64,000 bases of DNA. Source: Litomosoides sigmodontis (taxonomy: Eukaryota; Nematoda; Chromadorea; Rhabditida; Onchocercidae). Shown here piece after piece: positions 26,403-39,147 of this stretch. The stretch is from contig OY718803.1 in the NCBI GenBank assembly GCA_963070105.1, positions 8,351,823 to 8,415,822 of the forward strand, read 5' to 3'. Positions within the stretch are counted from its first letter, which is position 1, and each line of letters opens with the position of its first letter. A model generated the notes under the pieces. It saw only the letters and a list, made by a program, of their open reading frames with translations. It did no database searches and had not been told where the DNA came from. A program made the position numbers and the translations under genes.

Positions 26403-27626
26403 CAATTGCATTTTTCACTAAGTTCATTTCCATTTTTACATTATTCCGGAAATTGGTATTGTACCGGAAATTTCTATTATACTGGCAATTTGTGCGGAAG
26501 GAAGGTTTCAACTGTTGGCAATCATTGACCTGATTCAAAAATCCACCTCGGCCCTCGCAATCATCAACATCTCATTATCGTTGTTTACTTACGACACGTA
26601 CAGCTATCTGCTCTTCAATTACTCAGTTAATATTACATTGTAAAATTTCGTTAAATTACGAAAAATAATTGTAAATTTTTAATGAAATACTTTATTGAAC
26701 TTCAGGATTGAAATATTTTTGAAAACATTAAGTAATTCGCATTGAAACTTATTGTGTGAAAAAAATAATGAAAATGTAGTGAAGTGAAATAAATTCTTCC
26801 ACGTATTTCTTCCACCAAATGCTGCAACATTTAAAAAAGCAATTGAAATTAAATATTTTTTGTTGATTTCATTATTATTATTGCTGTTATTATTTATTGA
26901 TTAGTTAATTAATTAACTAATTATGTTGTTGTCGTACAATTACGATCGTTTAGTGGACAGCGGTCGTTCCGTGCAACAATGTATTTCCTCACTTAGAGGA
27001 AGAATTATTTCGAATGCTTAGCTTCTTGGTGCATAAATTTAATTAAAATTTCCAAACAAATAATAATTTGATAAATTAAAAATTTATTTCCCTTCAATTT
27101 AATTGTTACAAATGTAAGTGGAAAAAATTTTAATTCAATGATTTTCCAGTTAATTGATGATAAAATTACAATTCCTATAGAGAATTCAATCTTTTACGTT
27201 CTCATTTGCATGCAATAATAAATTTAATAGGAAAACATATGATTCCAACGGTTGCATGATGCATGCAATCTCTCATCACTTAGCTCACAAAAATTTAATT
27301 TTAAGGATGAAAGAGAGAAATTCGATTGATATTCCTTTCCTCTCAGAAACAAAAACAACAAACATATGCAATTCATTATTCATTGAATTTAATAATTATA
27401 ATTTATATGAACGAGTTATGGGAATTTCGTTTTTCTTTTCATTTTCATCTTTTTTTTTCCACTCCAACTAATGTCACCTTCTCAATTTAATGTTAGGAAG
27501 GTAATCGGTTAACGTAGGGGAATTTCAATTTCACATGCGCAGGCATGGTGCCTGCCGTAGCACTTTAGTTTCATTCAGCTGAAATAAGAATTTTCACCGA
27601 AAATTTTGTAACTCCTTCTTCTACAT

Positions 27627-27633
<7 letters not shown>

Positions 27634-27673
<40 letters not shown>
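27634..27673 (+). repeat. (CT)n microsatellite
   Basis: About 20 uninterrupted CT units. Confidence 0.95.
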
Positions 27674-27677
<4 letters not shown>

Positions 27678-29827
27678 ATCCTCCTGGAAAATAAAGCAAA
27701 TGCTTTAACGATGATTTAACTAGTTGCTGACAGTATTATCTATCATTCAATTCGTAAGCTTCTCTCACAAAGTCATTTCCCGAAATTCAAAAATAAATCC
27801 GTTGCCAATGCACTAAAATGGTAGTTTCGTTCGTTGTATTAGATGAGAATGGAAATTTTGATAATTTTGAATTGTTCGCAATAGTTACGGTTGTTTGACA
27901 ATGCTAATAATAGTGTCCTCTTCGTCCACACTGTTGCAAAACCATTCATCAAATTGTTGCATTACAAATTCGTTCCATTCCTCAATTCACAATTTTCAAA
28001 TGATTATTTATGAATGAATCTTTGCAAAACGATTTATTTATTCGTTTCAATTCGTTTTTGAAATTACCCTCTTTTTTTTCTCTTGCAGTTTTTTTCCACG
28101 TCCATTTGCGGAAATGTTTTTTTTTTTCTTCGTTGTATCGGTAATTTTACAATGTAATTGAGCATTTTCCGTCCAAACTTACCTCTAAAACATTTTATAA
28201 TTTTACATTTCAACAATTAAACATTTTACTTTCTAAGTTATTTTTTGGGAAAAAAAAATCATTTTGCTTGAAAGATAATTAATTCTGCTACGATTGATTT
28301 TACTAGCAATTGTGAAAACGTTCCATTGCAACAATATCCGAACGACATGTACAGTAATCGCTGTACTCACAAAGAGCAATTTTGCCGACACGTACTGCTA
28401 TAATTCCAAACAAACAAAAAAGCTCGCAATCAATTGAGGGTTTTTTTTTTTGCATCTAAAATTTTTGTAATTTTAAACGTTCAACTTATGCACACATAAA
28501 ATGAACCTATAAATGTACAATGACAAAATGGTACAAAATAGTACATTTCGATATCAACCTGAAATTGCCATTTGCTATTTGCGTCTATTTTACCAGCAGT
28601 GGTTGGTGAGAATGCTGTGATTATCACGACAGTAAATAATTTTAAATTAACATTGTTAGCTATTAATGCTACTATCAAAAATGTATAGCTAATTAAAATT
28701 CAAAAGTTTACTTTAATTTAGAAGAGTTTTGAGTAGCAATTGTCTTGCTGTAGCAAAAAATTAGTGCCAAGAAGTGTGGTAGTGTTAGTGGAGAGGAAAA
28801 AAAATGAATGAAATTTTAAAATTTGTGAGTAATAATAGTAACATTAAGATTAATGTTACTACTACCACCTACTGCATTAGTGTAGTAATGATTCCATATT
28901 ATGATGGTATGGTTCGATTGCTTTGGTCAAAAGTTCATCCCTATCATTTTATGGAATTTCAAGTAAAATCAAATAGTTTACAAAAGTTTGACCTAAATAC
29001 ATCTCTGTTTATTTCTTTTTCATCTTTAGCATACGAAATTTAATCCTTCCTACAACGCTAAGTTATTTTAGGAACTGATATTATTCCATTTGTGTTAGTG
29101 CAAATTTTCAAATTCAGTATTTAGCATAATTTGCTATATTTCGTTCAATGCACATTCAATCACTCATTTTATTGATTAGTAAATTTTAGGAATTCTTAAT
29201 TCTTTTTCCTATTTCATCCTGTCACTGTCAATCTATTACGTTGTTTTTCTGAAAACTCTGATTGTAGCATTCTTTTTTCTTCTGGTTGAGGAATGCAATA
29301 GCATTTTCTAAAATTTAGAATATTTAAAAAAAAAAAACTTTCCATTTATTGCATTAGTCCTTGAACTGAAGTTAACATTTCCCTTCCATTTCTTTTTACC
29401 TTTTCATTTCACATATCCTTCTTTGCCTGAACCAAACCGGAAATGTAACTGGAAATTAAATTGATATTTCTGAATATATCAAAAAGTACCTGTAAGAGGT
29501 GAAAAAAAAAACTCTCTTAAAAAATATTGGATACAAATCGATGAAAAGATTGTTTCTTTTTTGTTTTGCTGCTTCTATGCAATGATCATATTCTAACGTG
29601 AATAGCCATTGTTAAAATTTAACTATTTGATAATTTAAATATTTTACTTTGTTTCTTCATCGAATAATAATGCATATTTGCAAGAGTAATATTTGCATAT
29701 TTCAATGAATGTAGTAGCACTTATTTTACAATTCAACAATTAATCACGAAAAAATAAAACCAAAAATTTTGTTTTTTTTTTGATTGTTTTTTTTTGAGAA
29801 AAAATATTTTTGAATATCAGAGACAGG

Positions 29828-29849
29828 AAGAGAGAGAGAGAGAGAGAGG
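29828..29849 (+). repeat. (GA)n microsatellite
   Basis: About 11 GA units running into a GGAAGA-rich tail. Confidence 0.85.
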
Positions 29850-30119
29850 AAGAGGAAGAAGGGAAAAATGGGAATAATAGATTTGCTTGTATATCAATTG
29901 CTTTCTTTGGCTGCCATTTTGTCTGCTTTTATTGTGGTGGAAAAATTTATTATAACTTTTTGCTGTTTTGAAATTGGGTTAAACGAATATCATACATAAA
30001 CGTGCAGTGTGAAATCAGTTTAATTCTCATAAAATTTCATTCAACTCATCAAAAGCTTTTTAGTAAGAGCTGCAAATAATCAGGCGATATAGTTTCTAAT
30101 AATTCATTCCTCCATTTAT

Positions 30120-30181
30120 CAGAAGGACAAAGAGAGAGGAGAAAGGGAAAGGACGAGAGAAGGAGAGAGAGAGAGAGAGGA
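30120..30181 (+). repeat. GA-rich tract upstream of the PAN-domain gene
   Basis: Purine-rich repeat of GAGA/GGAAA units ending about 70 bases before the predicted start codon at 30250. Confidence 0.8.
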
Positions 30182-30249
30182 CGAGACTGTATGGAATTAT
30201 CACAGTACAACGTGATATACTGGATTCTATGAAAGGCGTAGGTGTAATT

Positions 30250-33200
30250 ATGTTTAGTTGGAAGCCTTTCGTTATCTTTTTCATTTCACTCTCATCAATC
30301 ACTGATCAGTTGATTAAATCAGGTAAAAATTTAATAAATAATTCTTTGTTTAAAGTATGCATCGAGCAATTTGTAAATTTCTTTCGTAGCTAAATTTATT
30401 TTCTCGGATCATCATTAATTACGATTTTTTCCCTCTAAATTTCATTTTGGAAAATTATAATTGCTTGCTTCAAAAAAACAACACATTTAATTTCTTTTAT
30501 ATTAATTTGTTCAAATAACTTTTTTGTGTTAATTTGAAATTTCTGAACTGAGATAAGTTTTATTTTCAAAAAATTTCTTTGCAAAAAATTTTTAATCCTG
30601 GACAACTTTTGAAAATTTAGAAATGATTGATAAAATGTGAAACTTACAGAATCATTTGTACCACCACCAGCACACGTATTTTCTGGACATTCGGATTTCG
30701 ATTGGAGCAAGCGAAATCATAAATCAACTTTTGTCACCGAAGATATGAATCAACAAACATTAAACTTGACGTCACATAATTTCACACCGCTTTCACCATT
30801 TCAAGATTCCTCATCATTGTTGTAAGCGGTACAGTGGAAATTTAAATACTGAACAGTAGTGATTAGCGTCTTGAAGATACCAAATTTCTTTCCTGTTACA
30901 TTTCCACGCGGTAGAAAAGAATAAATTAGGTTGAGCAGTTCGTCAATTAAGACAGATTATTAATTGATTGATTTTGAATTATCAAAATCAAAGCGTGTAA
31001 TCAGTTCGATTGGATCACAATGGTTGTTTCCGATTTTTTTCCAATTTTTTTTTTTTAAATAGAATGAAATGAAACAAATTTTTCAATTTCACAGAAATTT
31101 CCCTTTCATTATTGCACTCGTCTTACTGCTCTTCTTCAAGCGCCACCGATCACGACTGATTGATTCGATCGATAAAACTATCTCACAGCAAACAAGCATT
31201 AAGATGGATCTAAGTAAAATTATGTTAGAATAAATGAGCGATACACTCGAAATTCACAGTTTTTGAGGAACAAATTTAAACAATTAATTATTTTTTATGA
31301 CAATAAAAATTTCGTGCGTATTGTTGCGCATTTGTGTATTATTAAAAGCTATCAAACTATTATTTAAATCTTTTATTGCAACGGAATATTTAAATCGCCA
31401 ATTAATTTTTTAAATTTTACAGATATCGAAGTCAAGAAGAAGTGAGTAATAATCTTTACAAAATACCGAAAATTACCGACATAACAGAGGAAGTATTCAT
31501 TCACTTATGCAATTTTCATTTTTCAATCTCACAAAATGTTTCAAAACTGTAAATTCGAAATTCTTAACTTTTTTTTCTCTTAACGGTTAACATTCTTCTT
31601 TTTTATGCTTTCTAATTAATCTTTACGTTTGAAATGAAATTAGCATTTGTCCTTTTACACTCAATTTTAGCAATCACTTTAAATTTACTTTCCTTTTTTT
31701 TTCTATTTTCAGTTTTCAACGCAGAATGAAATGCTTTTTCATCATTTTCGAGGTGATAATTTCGATGAAAATTATCAACGAATTAATGAAACTTACTTTT
31801 CGGAAGGAATTAGTGCAGAGGAAGAGAAAAGGCCTTATAATCCTTACGCTTATGCTCAGGTATGGAATTATTTACTCCGTGAAACTTTTATGCAAAAAAA
31901 CTTTTACATTTTTTTTTAAATCAACGCATTCAAATACTTTTTAAAATTCTATTTTACAGCAACTTGGCAATTTGTGTAGGCAGAAATTTTCGAAAATGAC
32001 CTGACCATATCAATAGAATTACTTAAAGAGTTCATAAAAATAGGCTGATTAACTTATAAGCTATATTACTACCCGTAGAAATACTGCAACAAAAACGATC
32101 GGTTATTTCAGCGGCATTCTTTGATGTATTAAACGAATAATTATCAAAAACAAAAATACAAATACACAGTAATAGCTAGCCCAATTCGTTGTAAAATATC
32201 TTTTCGTCGTTAAATTTATCAAAAGGAAACGAGTTTATTTCCAATGGAGGAGATCTGTTTACCTAAAATAATTTCAATTACAACTAATCCTGCAATTGCA
32301 GTAAAAGTTTAACGATTTAAATTACCACTTAATATTATAATTGGAAATTTTACAACTCAATCAATTAAAACTGACAGAGTAAGATCAATTAAAACTAAAA
32401 TTTTACTAATTGCTATTGCAAAGTTTGTTTTTGTTTGTCGCGTGCAATTACATGTAATCTTCTGGAAATTTTCAGCTAAGCGCTAAGTGAATTAAAACTT
32501 AAAATATTGCTTTATGGTGCATAAATTTATCATTTTTCATGCATACTTTCCTTAACTTCCTTTCTTTCATCCTTTCGCCTTCCTTTCTCATTTTATTTTT
32601 TTTAAAAAAAAAGGAGCCCTCGAAAGCATTTGAAGTGAATTTTCCAAATTGAGAGAAAATATAATAGGGAGTTGTGCCGGAAGTAATATATCCGGTACAG
32701 TTTCCTTTCCAGTTTCCATTCTAGTTAATACAGTTTTCGCATTCTAATAGATTTTCTGTACTGTTTTGATAAAATGAGCAAATAACAAATTTATAAATAA
32801 AATTTAAAATTTTTTTTTTTTATTTACTTCAAACACTTCACAGTCACTTCTTATTTCTGCCAATTACAGTTTAAGAGCTCTTCAACAACTGCCAGTAGAA
32901 GATCGCTACAGTCGGTGCCATCATCATCTTCAACGCTACCGCACACATCCACAGCGATCACTTTAGGTGACATATTCACCGATAGCAGTTAAATTGAAAT
33001 TTTTGTAAAAAAAAAAACAAATTCCTTTTTTTTAGCAGTTGGCAAAGTGGCAGAACTATTTTTTTTATCGGTAAATTTGCAACAGCTTTTGTCAGTAATG
33101 AATTAATTGCAAAAAAGGAAAAAATTCGAATAGCACAAAATTGCGCTTTCTTGTGCTCAGCCAAACTACTTACAATTTTGATAAGTCTAAAATATTAGAA

Positions 33201-36200
33201 TAACAGTCAGAGTGACTTTCGCTTCTATCACAACAATTCAAATCTGACAAAAAATTATGACAGAAATTCGCAATAGAACTTTTCATTCGTTCACACAAAT
33301 AACACTACGAAATTAATTGCTACAAAAGGATGCAACTGATTAATTAATTAATCAATCAATCAATTAATTAATTAATTAATTAATTAATTAGAATATTTGA
33401 TTGTAAATTCTCATAAAATGAAAAATGTGAGAAAAACTATATGATGAAGAATATTTGTTTTCATGTTCTCACTTGAAAATTTTCAAATCTCTCGTTTGAA
33501 AAAATTTTTAGCATATAATTGAAATGAAATGCTGAAACGTCGTCAATATGCATGAATATATGGGAAAAGAAGAAAATGGAAAAAAAAGACAAAATTGAAA
33601 ATTTTATTTTGCAGATTTTCAAGTGCCAACATCTACTACACCTTCCGATCGTGCGGAAATTTCAAATCCCACTGCTACTAGCAGTACCGATAGCTCGAAG
33701 TGGAAGCAAATTTATGAAAAGACAAAAAAGAATTCAAAATTAGCAACTACACCGCTAACAATGCAACGCTGGGAAATGCAACGGACTGATTCCGGTCGAT
33801 CAATTATTAAAATTACAACAGCTCCCACGTCCAGTCCGATTGACAGGACAGACGTCATTATTAGTGCAAATGAAAACACAGTTGGCAATTTCAATGGCGA
33901 TAAGCAAGAATTTATCATTTTCAAGTAATTTAATTAATTCAAATGTCAATGTTGCGTAGCACCTTTCATCGTTTTTTATCGCTACTTGTTTCATGCAACT
34001 TAATACACTCCCCGCACTGACTGTAACATTTCAGGGAGAATTCGCCATCGCCTTCATCAGCAAATGCCAGTAATATTTCAACAATTTTGGTTCACTCAGC
34101 AAACCGACTTGCTACCACTACTGTTCCTACTGCTACGAGTGGATGGTCACTTCCTGCAGCGCTAATTTCAAAGGAAGATGACGGAAGAGGGCGGTCGTCC
34201 ACTAGGAAGATTGCTAATTTTAGCGCAACAAAGATAACATCGACGACGTTGCAAACTGCAAGTGCTAAAAAAGGTGCAAAAGACTGGTCACCATCGCCTA
34301 CGACCAAATCCTCATCTTCGATCTCACATCCACCACTGTCACCGCCACAGCTACCGGCACCGACGTCATCATTTTCGCTATCATCGGCGAGAGCCGTGTT
34401 AGCTGCCACTGCCACCGATGAGAATCGAAATCGACGAAAGTTGTTGCAAACTTCAGCGACTGATAAATTGCTACGGAATGAAATTGAAATTGAGCGGAAA
34501 ATGCAATCGAAATTAGGAAACAACGTGAAATCAGAAACAACAAACGGTGAAAAGTTCAATTGGAATGACATCAATTTAGGCTTCGCACCACCACAAAATC
34601 CTCAGTTCACGAAATGGAATCGGAAGAAAGCTGAAAAGTACCGGACACACAGTTCAAGTTGGAAGAAAATTCAAAATAACCTAATTCATAGCTTCCAAGA
34701 GGAGCGTCAAGCGCCTAAGGAACAAACGCTTACTGGCAGAATTTTAGTCACACCACTACTGTCAAGCAAGAATAGAAGTTTGTTGTTGAAATTTTGTTTG
34801 ATGAACTAAAAAAGTGACATGAAAATGAAATTGAAACAAAATCTTTGCAGGAAATATTAAATATCAATTTAGAAAGTTAGGTTTGCTTTTAATTTAAAAA
34901 CAATTCTTTCAGCATTCTACAATATCGTGTCCTTAAAATTTTTTTCAAACTAGATGATTGAAATTTAGCTTTCCTTAAGAACTCAAGTTGGAAGATGGAA
35001 AATTTTTCAGTTATGATTTCAAATTCTTTCTCTCTCTCCTCCTCTCTCTCTCTGACAGAAATTTGACGGTTTTCAGTTAATTTAATAAAAAGAAAATTTG
35101 TTTGATTGTATTTTGCTAAGTACATTGTTTGCTTATTCGTACACCTCACAAACCTCAGGCTTTCATCCCTTCGAACTGTCAACCATTTTGGGTAATCAAA
35201 TTGATGACGCATTTGGCAATTTAATTCATCTCGAGAAGCAGCAGACGGGCATTTCAATACCAAAATACGAAAATTCATTAACAGATATAACCTTTACACA
35301 GGTGCCAAAGAGGAATGGTATCAACACTGTTGAGGTATTTAAAAACTTTACTTTTCTTTTTAATTTTAAATTGTTTCAAAAAAAGTGTATGCGTGGAAAA
35401 AATTGAGAAAGGCTGCTAATAGTTGGATGGCATGAAGTGAATTTAAACACTTGCAAAACGTGACAGAAAAAAACAAACACGTGCTGTTTTATCGACTATT
35501 TGATTGATTTATCACAAATTTTTGAAACTAATCACTTTCGAAATTAAATGAGAAATGAAGATTCAGAGTGGTAAAGTTGACGAGACAATTAACACGAGCA
35601 TTTCGATTAAACGAGAAATTACGAAAGGGAAAATATTAGAGGAGCAAAAATCAGTTATCAATGGCAAATCAGTCATTTTAGAGTTATGGGATCCTGTAAT
35701 ATACGGTAAAAATTTATTTCTATAAAAATTTTGAAATTATTAAAATTGCAAAATTGTAGCAGCGTTACGCTTCTCTACCTGTCAAATAGATATGCAACAT
35801 ATGAAATGACTAATAATACGTAATTTAGCTAAGTCAATTCTGGTAAAAAAAATTACAATTCGTATTGTTTGTGGAATAAACCATTTGCAAAAGGTTTAAA
35901 TTAATAATTTAAGAAATGGCAAAAATGAAGTTATGCTTTTATTTTTTTTTAAATCATATCAAATTAAATAATGTAAATCAATCTATTTTTATATCACCAT
36001 CACTTAGCAGCTAATCAGCTTTGGCACATCTTTTTTTCATGAAATCTACCTGGAAGTAACACGTAGCCTTCATACAGGTCACAATTGGTTAGCAAATCCC
36101 GGAGCGGTGATCCATGACACTGTCCAATTACCGCAAGCTCAGATATACAACGTTGGAAGTAGAATTGCGGGCGCAAAAAATCACAATCAGAATGCTGGAA

Positions 36201-39147
36201 CATTTGGCGCACGGTCCATTTCAAATAATAGTCGAGTAAGACAAAGTCAAGCGAAAAATAATCCAAGACGAAGCGAAAATATAAGTGTAAAAGAGATAGA
36301 TCAGAGAGAAAAATTGGTCAAAGCTTGCTATGGTGATGCTAGCAAAGATAAGCTTTATCTTAATTCTATTAAATTTTTGAAATGTTACACAAAACAAGCA
36401 AATGTGAGTGATTAAATTAGACAAGTAATTAAATAAACATTCTGAAAGATAATAAATACTGTTATAGCACAATTCCTCTTGCAGTACGACATTTAGTTTA
36501 TTTTTTAAAAATTTTTGCAAATTACTCAAATATAAAACTTTTTTTTATAAGTTAAAATTTACCATAAAAATTTCAAGCTCTAGTAATGGTGATGATCAGG
36601 AAGGCAATATTTTAATCATCTATGCCGGAAACGTCAATAGTTCAGCTGAAAATAAGCTGCAAGTATGAAAATAATTTTTTTCTTTTGCTTTAAAATTTAT
36701 TCATTTTCACATCTGAAAATTTCTGCGTAAAATAACATTTTGTTCAATTCAATCAATTGGCTATTGAAAAAATCAATGCGTAGTAAATGAGAGAAATAAA
36801 TAAGTTGTGTGGAAAGTTAGCTAATTAAAGGGTATCGGAAAGCAGCGTCATTCGAGACAGTGCTTTTATGTGATGGACAATTGCGCTCTTTCCGCTACCG
36901 TACCATTTGAACGACGAATTGGAATTAGCTTGATCGAATGCGCTCAATTCTGTTCCAGGTATAAGTGTGCAAATTTTACGCAAAATTTTTATTCAAATTT
37001 TTGAAATATTTCGAGTGAATTAACTTTAAGTTACTTGAAATATGAAATGCAATAGTAATATTATTGTCAATTCATTGGTTCCTTCTTTTTTCCAATCTCT
37101 CTCTCAGTCTCTTTCTCTCTATCTACCTCTACCTATCTCTGTCAGGCAAAAATTAGAATTGTTGCTGGAATTTTACATGTGAAAAATTATTTTCAGTTTA
37201 CTTGGTTGCCTTTCGGCATCATATTCTTCACGTTTCTCAATCTGTGATACTTATCATTTTAAATTTGGCTTACGAGGAAAAACAATAATGAAAATGATCG
37301 GACAGTATTATTTAGAGCCACAAATGGATGATACTTTCAAATGTTCGATAGGTAGACTCATCTAATCTTATATTTTAAACTTAAATACCGTGCAGTACTA
37401 AGGCTATGGCTCGTCTAGTGCTTAATGCCATACGGTACTGCAACAAATGATCATTTGTAGTAATTGAAATTTTCAAAAAAAAAAGCACTAATTAGCTTCG
37501 TCCTCAAATCATTCGTTTTTTTTCTCATTTTTCAGCAAATCCTTTGAAGGAAATGGGAGTGAGAAGGAACCGTAATGGAAGGAAGCTGGTAGCAGTGAAG
37601 AAATTCCTGTACGATTACTGTATTTGGAAATTACTACCATTTTATTTTTCCATTTCATAGTTTATTTTACTTTTCACACTTTTCAATGAAATTAAAATTT
37701 TTTCATCCTTTTATTGTTTTTTTTTTTAGCAAACGAGAAGTGGATAGGATTGAGGCGAATGCTAGCACATCCACTCTTTATCAATACGTTTCATTAAATT
37801 ACAATGAAAAGGGACAGCAATATGACAACAGTACGTTTTTGCAATCTCGTAATTAAAGGTTAAAAGACAATTTGAAAGTAGTGAGTAAAAGAGAAAATTT
37901 TTGAAAATTTGAATTTTTCATTCAAAAAACTTTTCCTTTAAGATTGTTTAACTGATAAGAATGCAATGATGCTAGAAACACCGGGGTGGAGGATATCGGT
38001 GTTCAATGGTAATAAGAGGAAATACTTCACAACTAAAATGGACTGTCTTCAGTCTTGCCATAGAAATTTGGTAATTCAGCATTTCTTCACCAAACTACTC
38101 CTTCTCTCTTACTTTAAATACAGACATTGCTTTGGAGAAACAAATTAACTTCATTCAATTGCTAAGTTAATACTTTTTAATTATTGCAATAAAATTGAAT
38201 TTCACCCTTCTTCTCCAAAGTAATTTAAATTGAAGTTTCAGTACAAAAAGAATACAGTTTATTACTGCTCCGCAGCAGTATTTGAGGAGAACTCAAATCG
38301 TTGCAGCTTATATTCAACAAATTATCCAGTTAATGATACCTTAATACGTGACAGTTCAAGTACTTACTATGAAAAGCATTGTTTTTCAGGTATTGAAAAG
38401 AATTTTTCCTAAAGTTTCAAATATTTCAACCACTAATCTTTTAAATTTTGAAATTTTTTACTTCAAAAAATTCCTTTTTTTTGTAGGACAAATAGCAAAA
38501 TTATGCAATGGAGGAGTAATTAAGCGAGAACCGCAACACGTACTTACCACTTCTCCCGATGCAATTTTAACAACTTCAACGTTAGCGAAATGCTTATTAA
38601 AGTGTTTGTGGTCACTTCGAGATGGTCGGACATTTCAGTGCCATTCCTTAATGTACTTTTATAAGGTTAGACTCTTTGTCTGTTTCTAAGTTATGTCATA
38701 TCATTTATTGAGGGGAAATGCTTCATTGATTTGTCCAAATTCATTTCGCTTTCCTTAATAAGTAACGATTCGTTGTTTTCATTGCTTACTTTCATTTTGC
38801 TTATAAAAAGTAAAAGTTAATAAATTCTTAATTTTTAGCGGGAAGTTGATAATTGCATACTAAGTAGTCGATCAAGACGAAACAGTACAAATAGTTTAAA
38901 GGAGGAAACAGTCGCAGTTGTTGATTACTTTGATTTAGACAAATGCTTAAATATTCCACCACTGATGGCGGTGAGTTGTTTTATGTTTTGAAAATTTCCT
39001 AAATTTCAAATGACATTTTTATACTTTTTTTTCCTTCTAACAATTAGTGATTTCGAAAAGTTCCAGGCTCAAACATCTAAAGCAACTCCCATACGGACAA
39101 AAAACATCAAAATATTTCACATTCCAAGCGTGTATGTCAAAGAGTGA
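30250..39147 (+). CDS. Large secreted PAN/apple-domain protein
   Basis: Exons: 30250-30322, 30650-30821, 31423-31441, 31713-31859, 32870-32966, 33615-33924, 34035-34777, 35159-35334, 35567-35705, 36078-36403, 36552-36662, 36831-36958, 37197-37351, 37536-37608, 37730-37830, 37943-38070, 38242-38389, 38487-38665, 38839-38970, 39067-39147. All phases agree; about 1145 residues. It starts with a signal peptide (MFSWKPFVIFFISLSSITDQ). Residues 25 to about 700 are Ser/Thr/Pro-rich and look disordered. Three cysteine-rich segments of PAN type follow: about 780-866 (CFYVMDNCALS, ECAQFC, SICDTYHF), 924-1016 (MDCLQSCHRNL, NRCSLYS) and 1016-1119 (AKCLLKCLWSL, DNCILSS). Such proteins are commonly found in nematode cuticle or extracellular matrix. 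I could not assign an orthologue. The acceptors before exons 9 (35567) and 11 (36552) are the weakest. No transmembrane segment is seen in the long form. Confidence 0.85.
31095..31233 (+). other. Alternative terminal exon encoding a membrane anchor
   Basis: Lies inside the intron after exon 2 of the PAN-domain gene. The acceptor TTCACAG is in the same phase as exon 3, so it can replace it. It reads NFPFIIALVLLLFFKRHRSR, then about 25 polar residues to a TAA at 31231-31233. Splicing exons 1 and 2 to it would give a 127-residue protein with a signal peptide, a short extracellular part, one transmembrane helix and a basic stop-transfer tail. Confidence 0.5.
33339..33390 (+). repeat. (TTAA/TCAA) tetranucleotide repeat
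   Basis: TAAT/TCAA units in an intron of the PAN-domain gene, giving a near-palindromic AT-rich block. Confidence 0.85.

Larger units (their letters stand above)
26403..30249. other. Intergenic region, no gene seen
   Basis: AT-rich sequence between the kinase gene and the PAN-domain gene. Open frames are short and lack consistent splice signals. It contains a CT microsatellite (27634-27673), GA tracts and many poly-A/T runs. Confidence 0.55.

Noticed and set aside
34092..34574. 160-codon minus-strand open frame
   Set aside because: It is antisense to the 743-base exon of the PAN-domain gene, whose frame fits its neighbours in phase.
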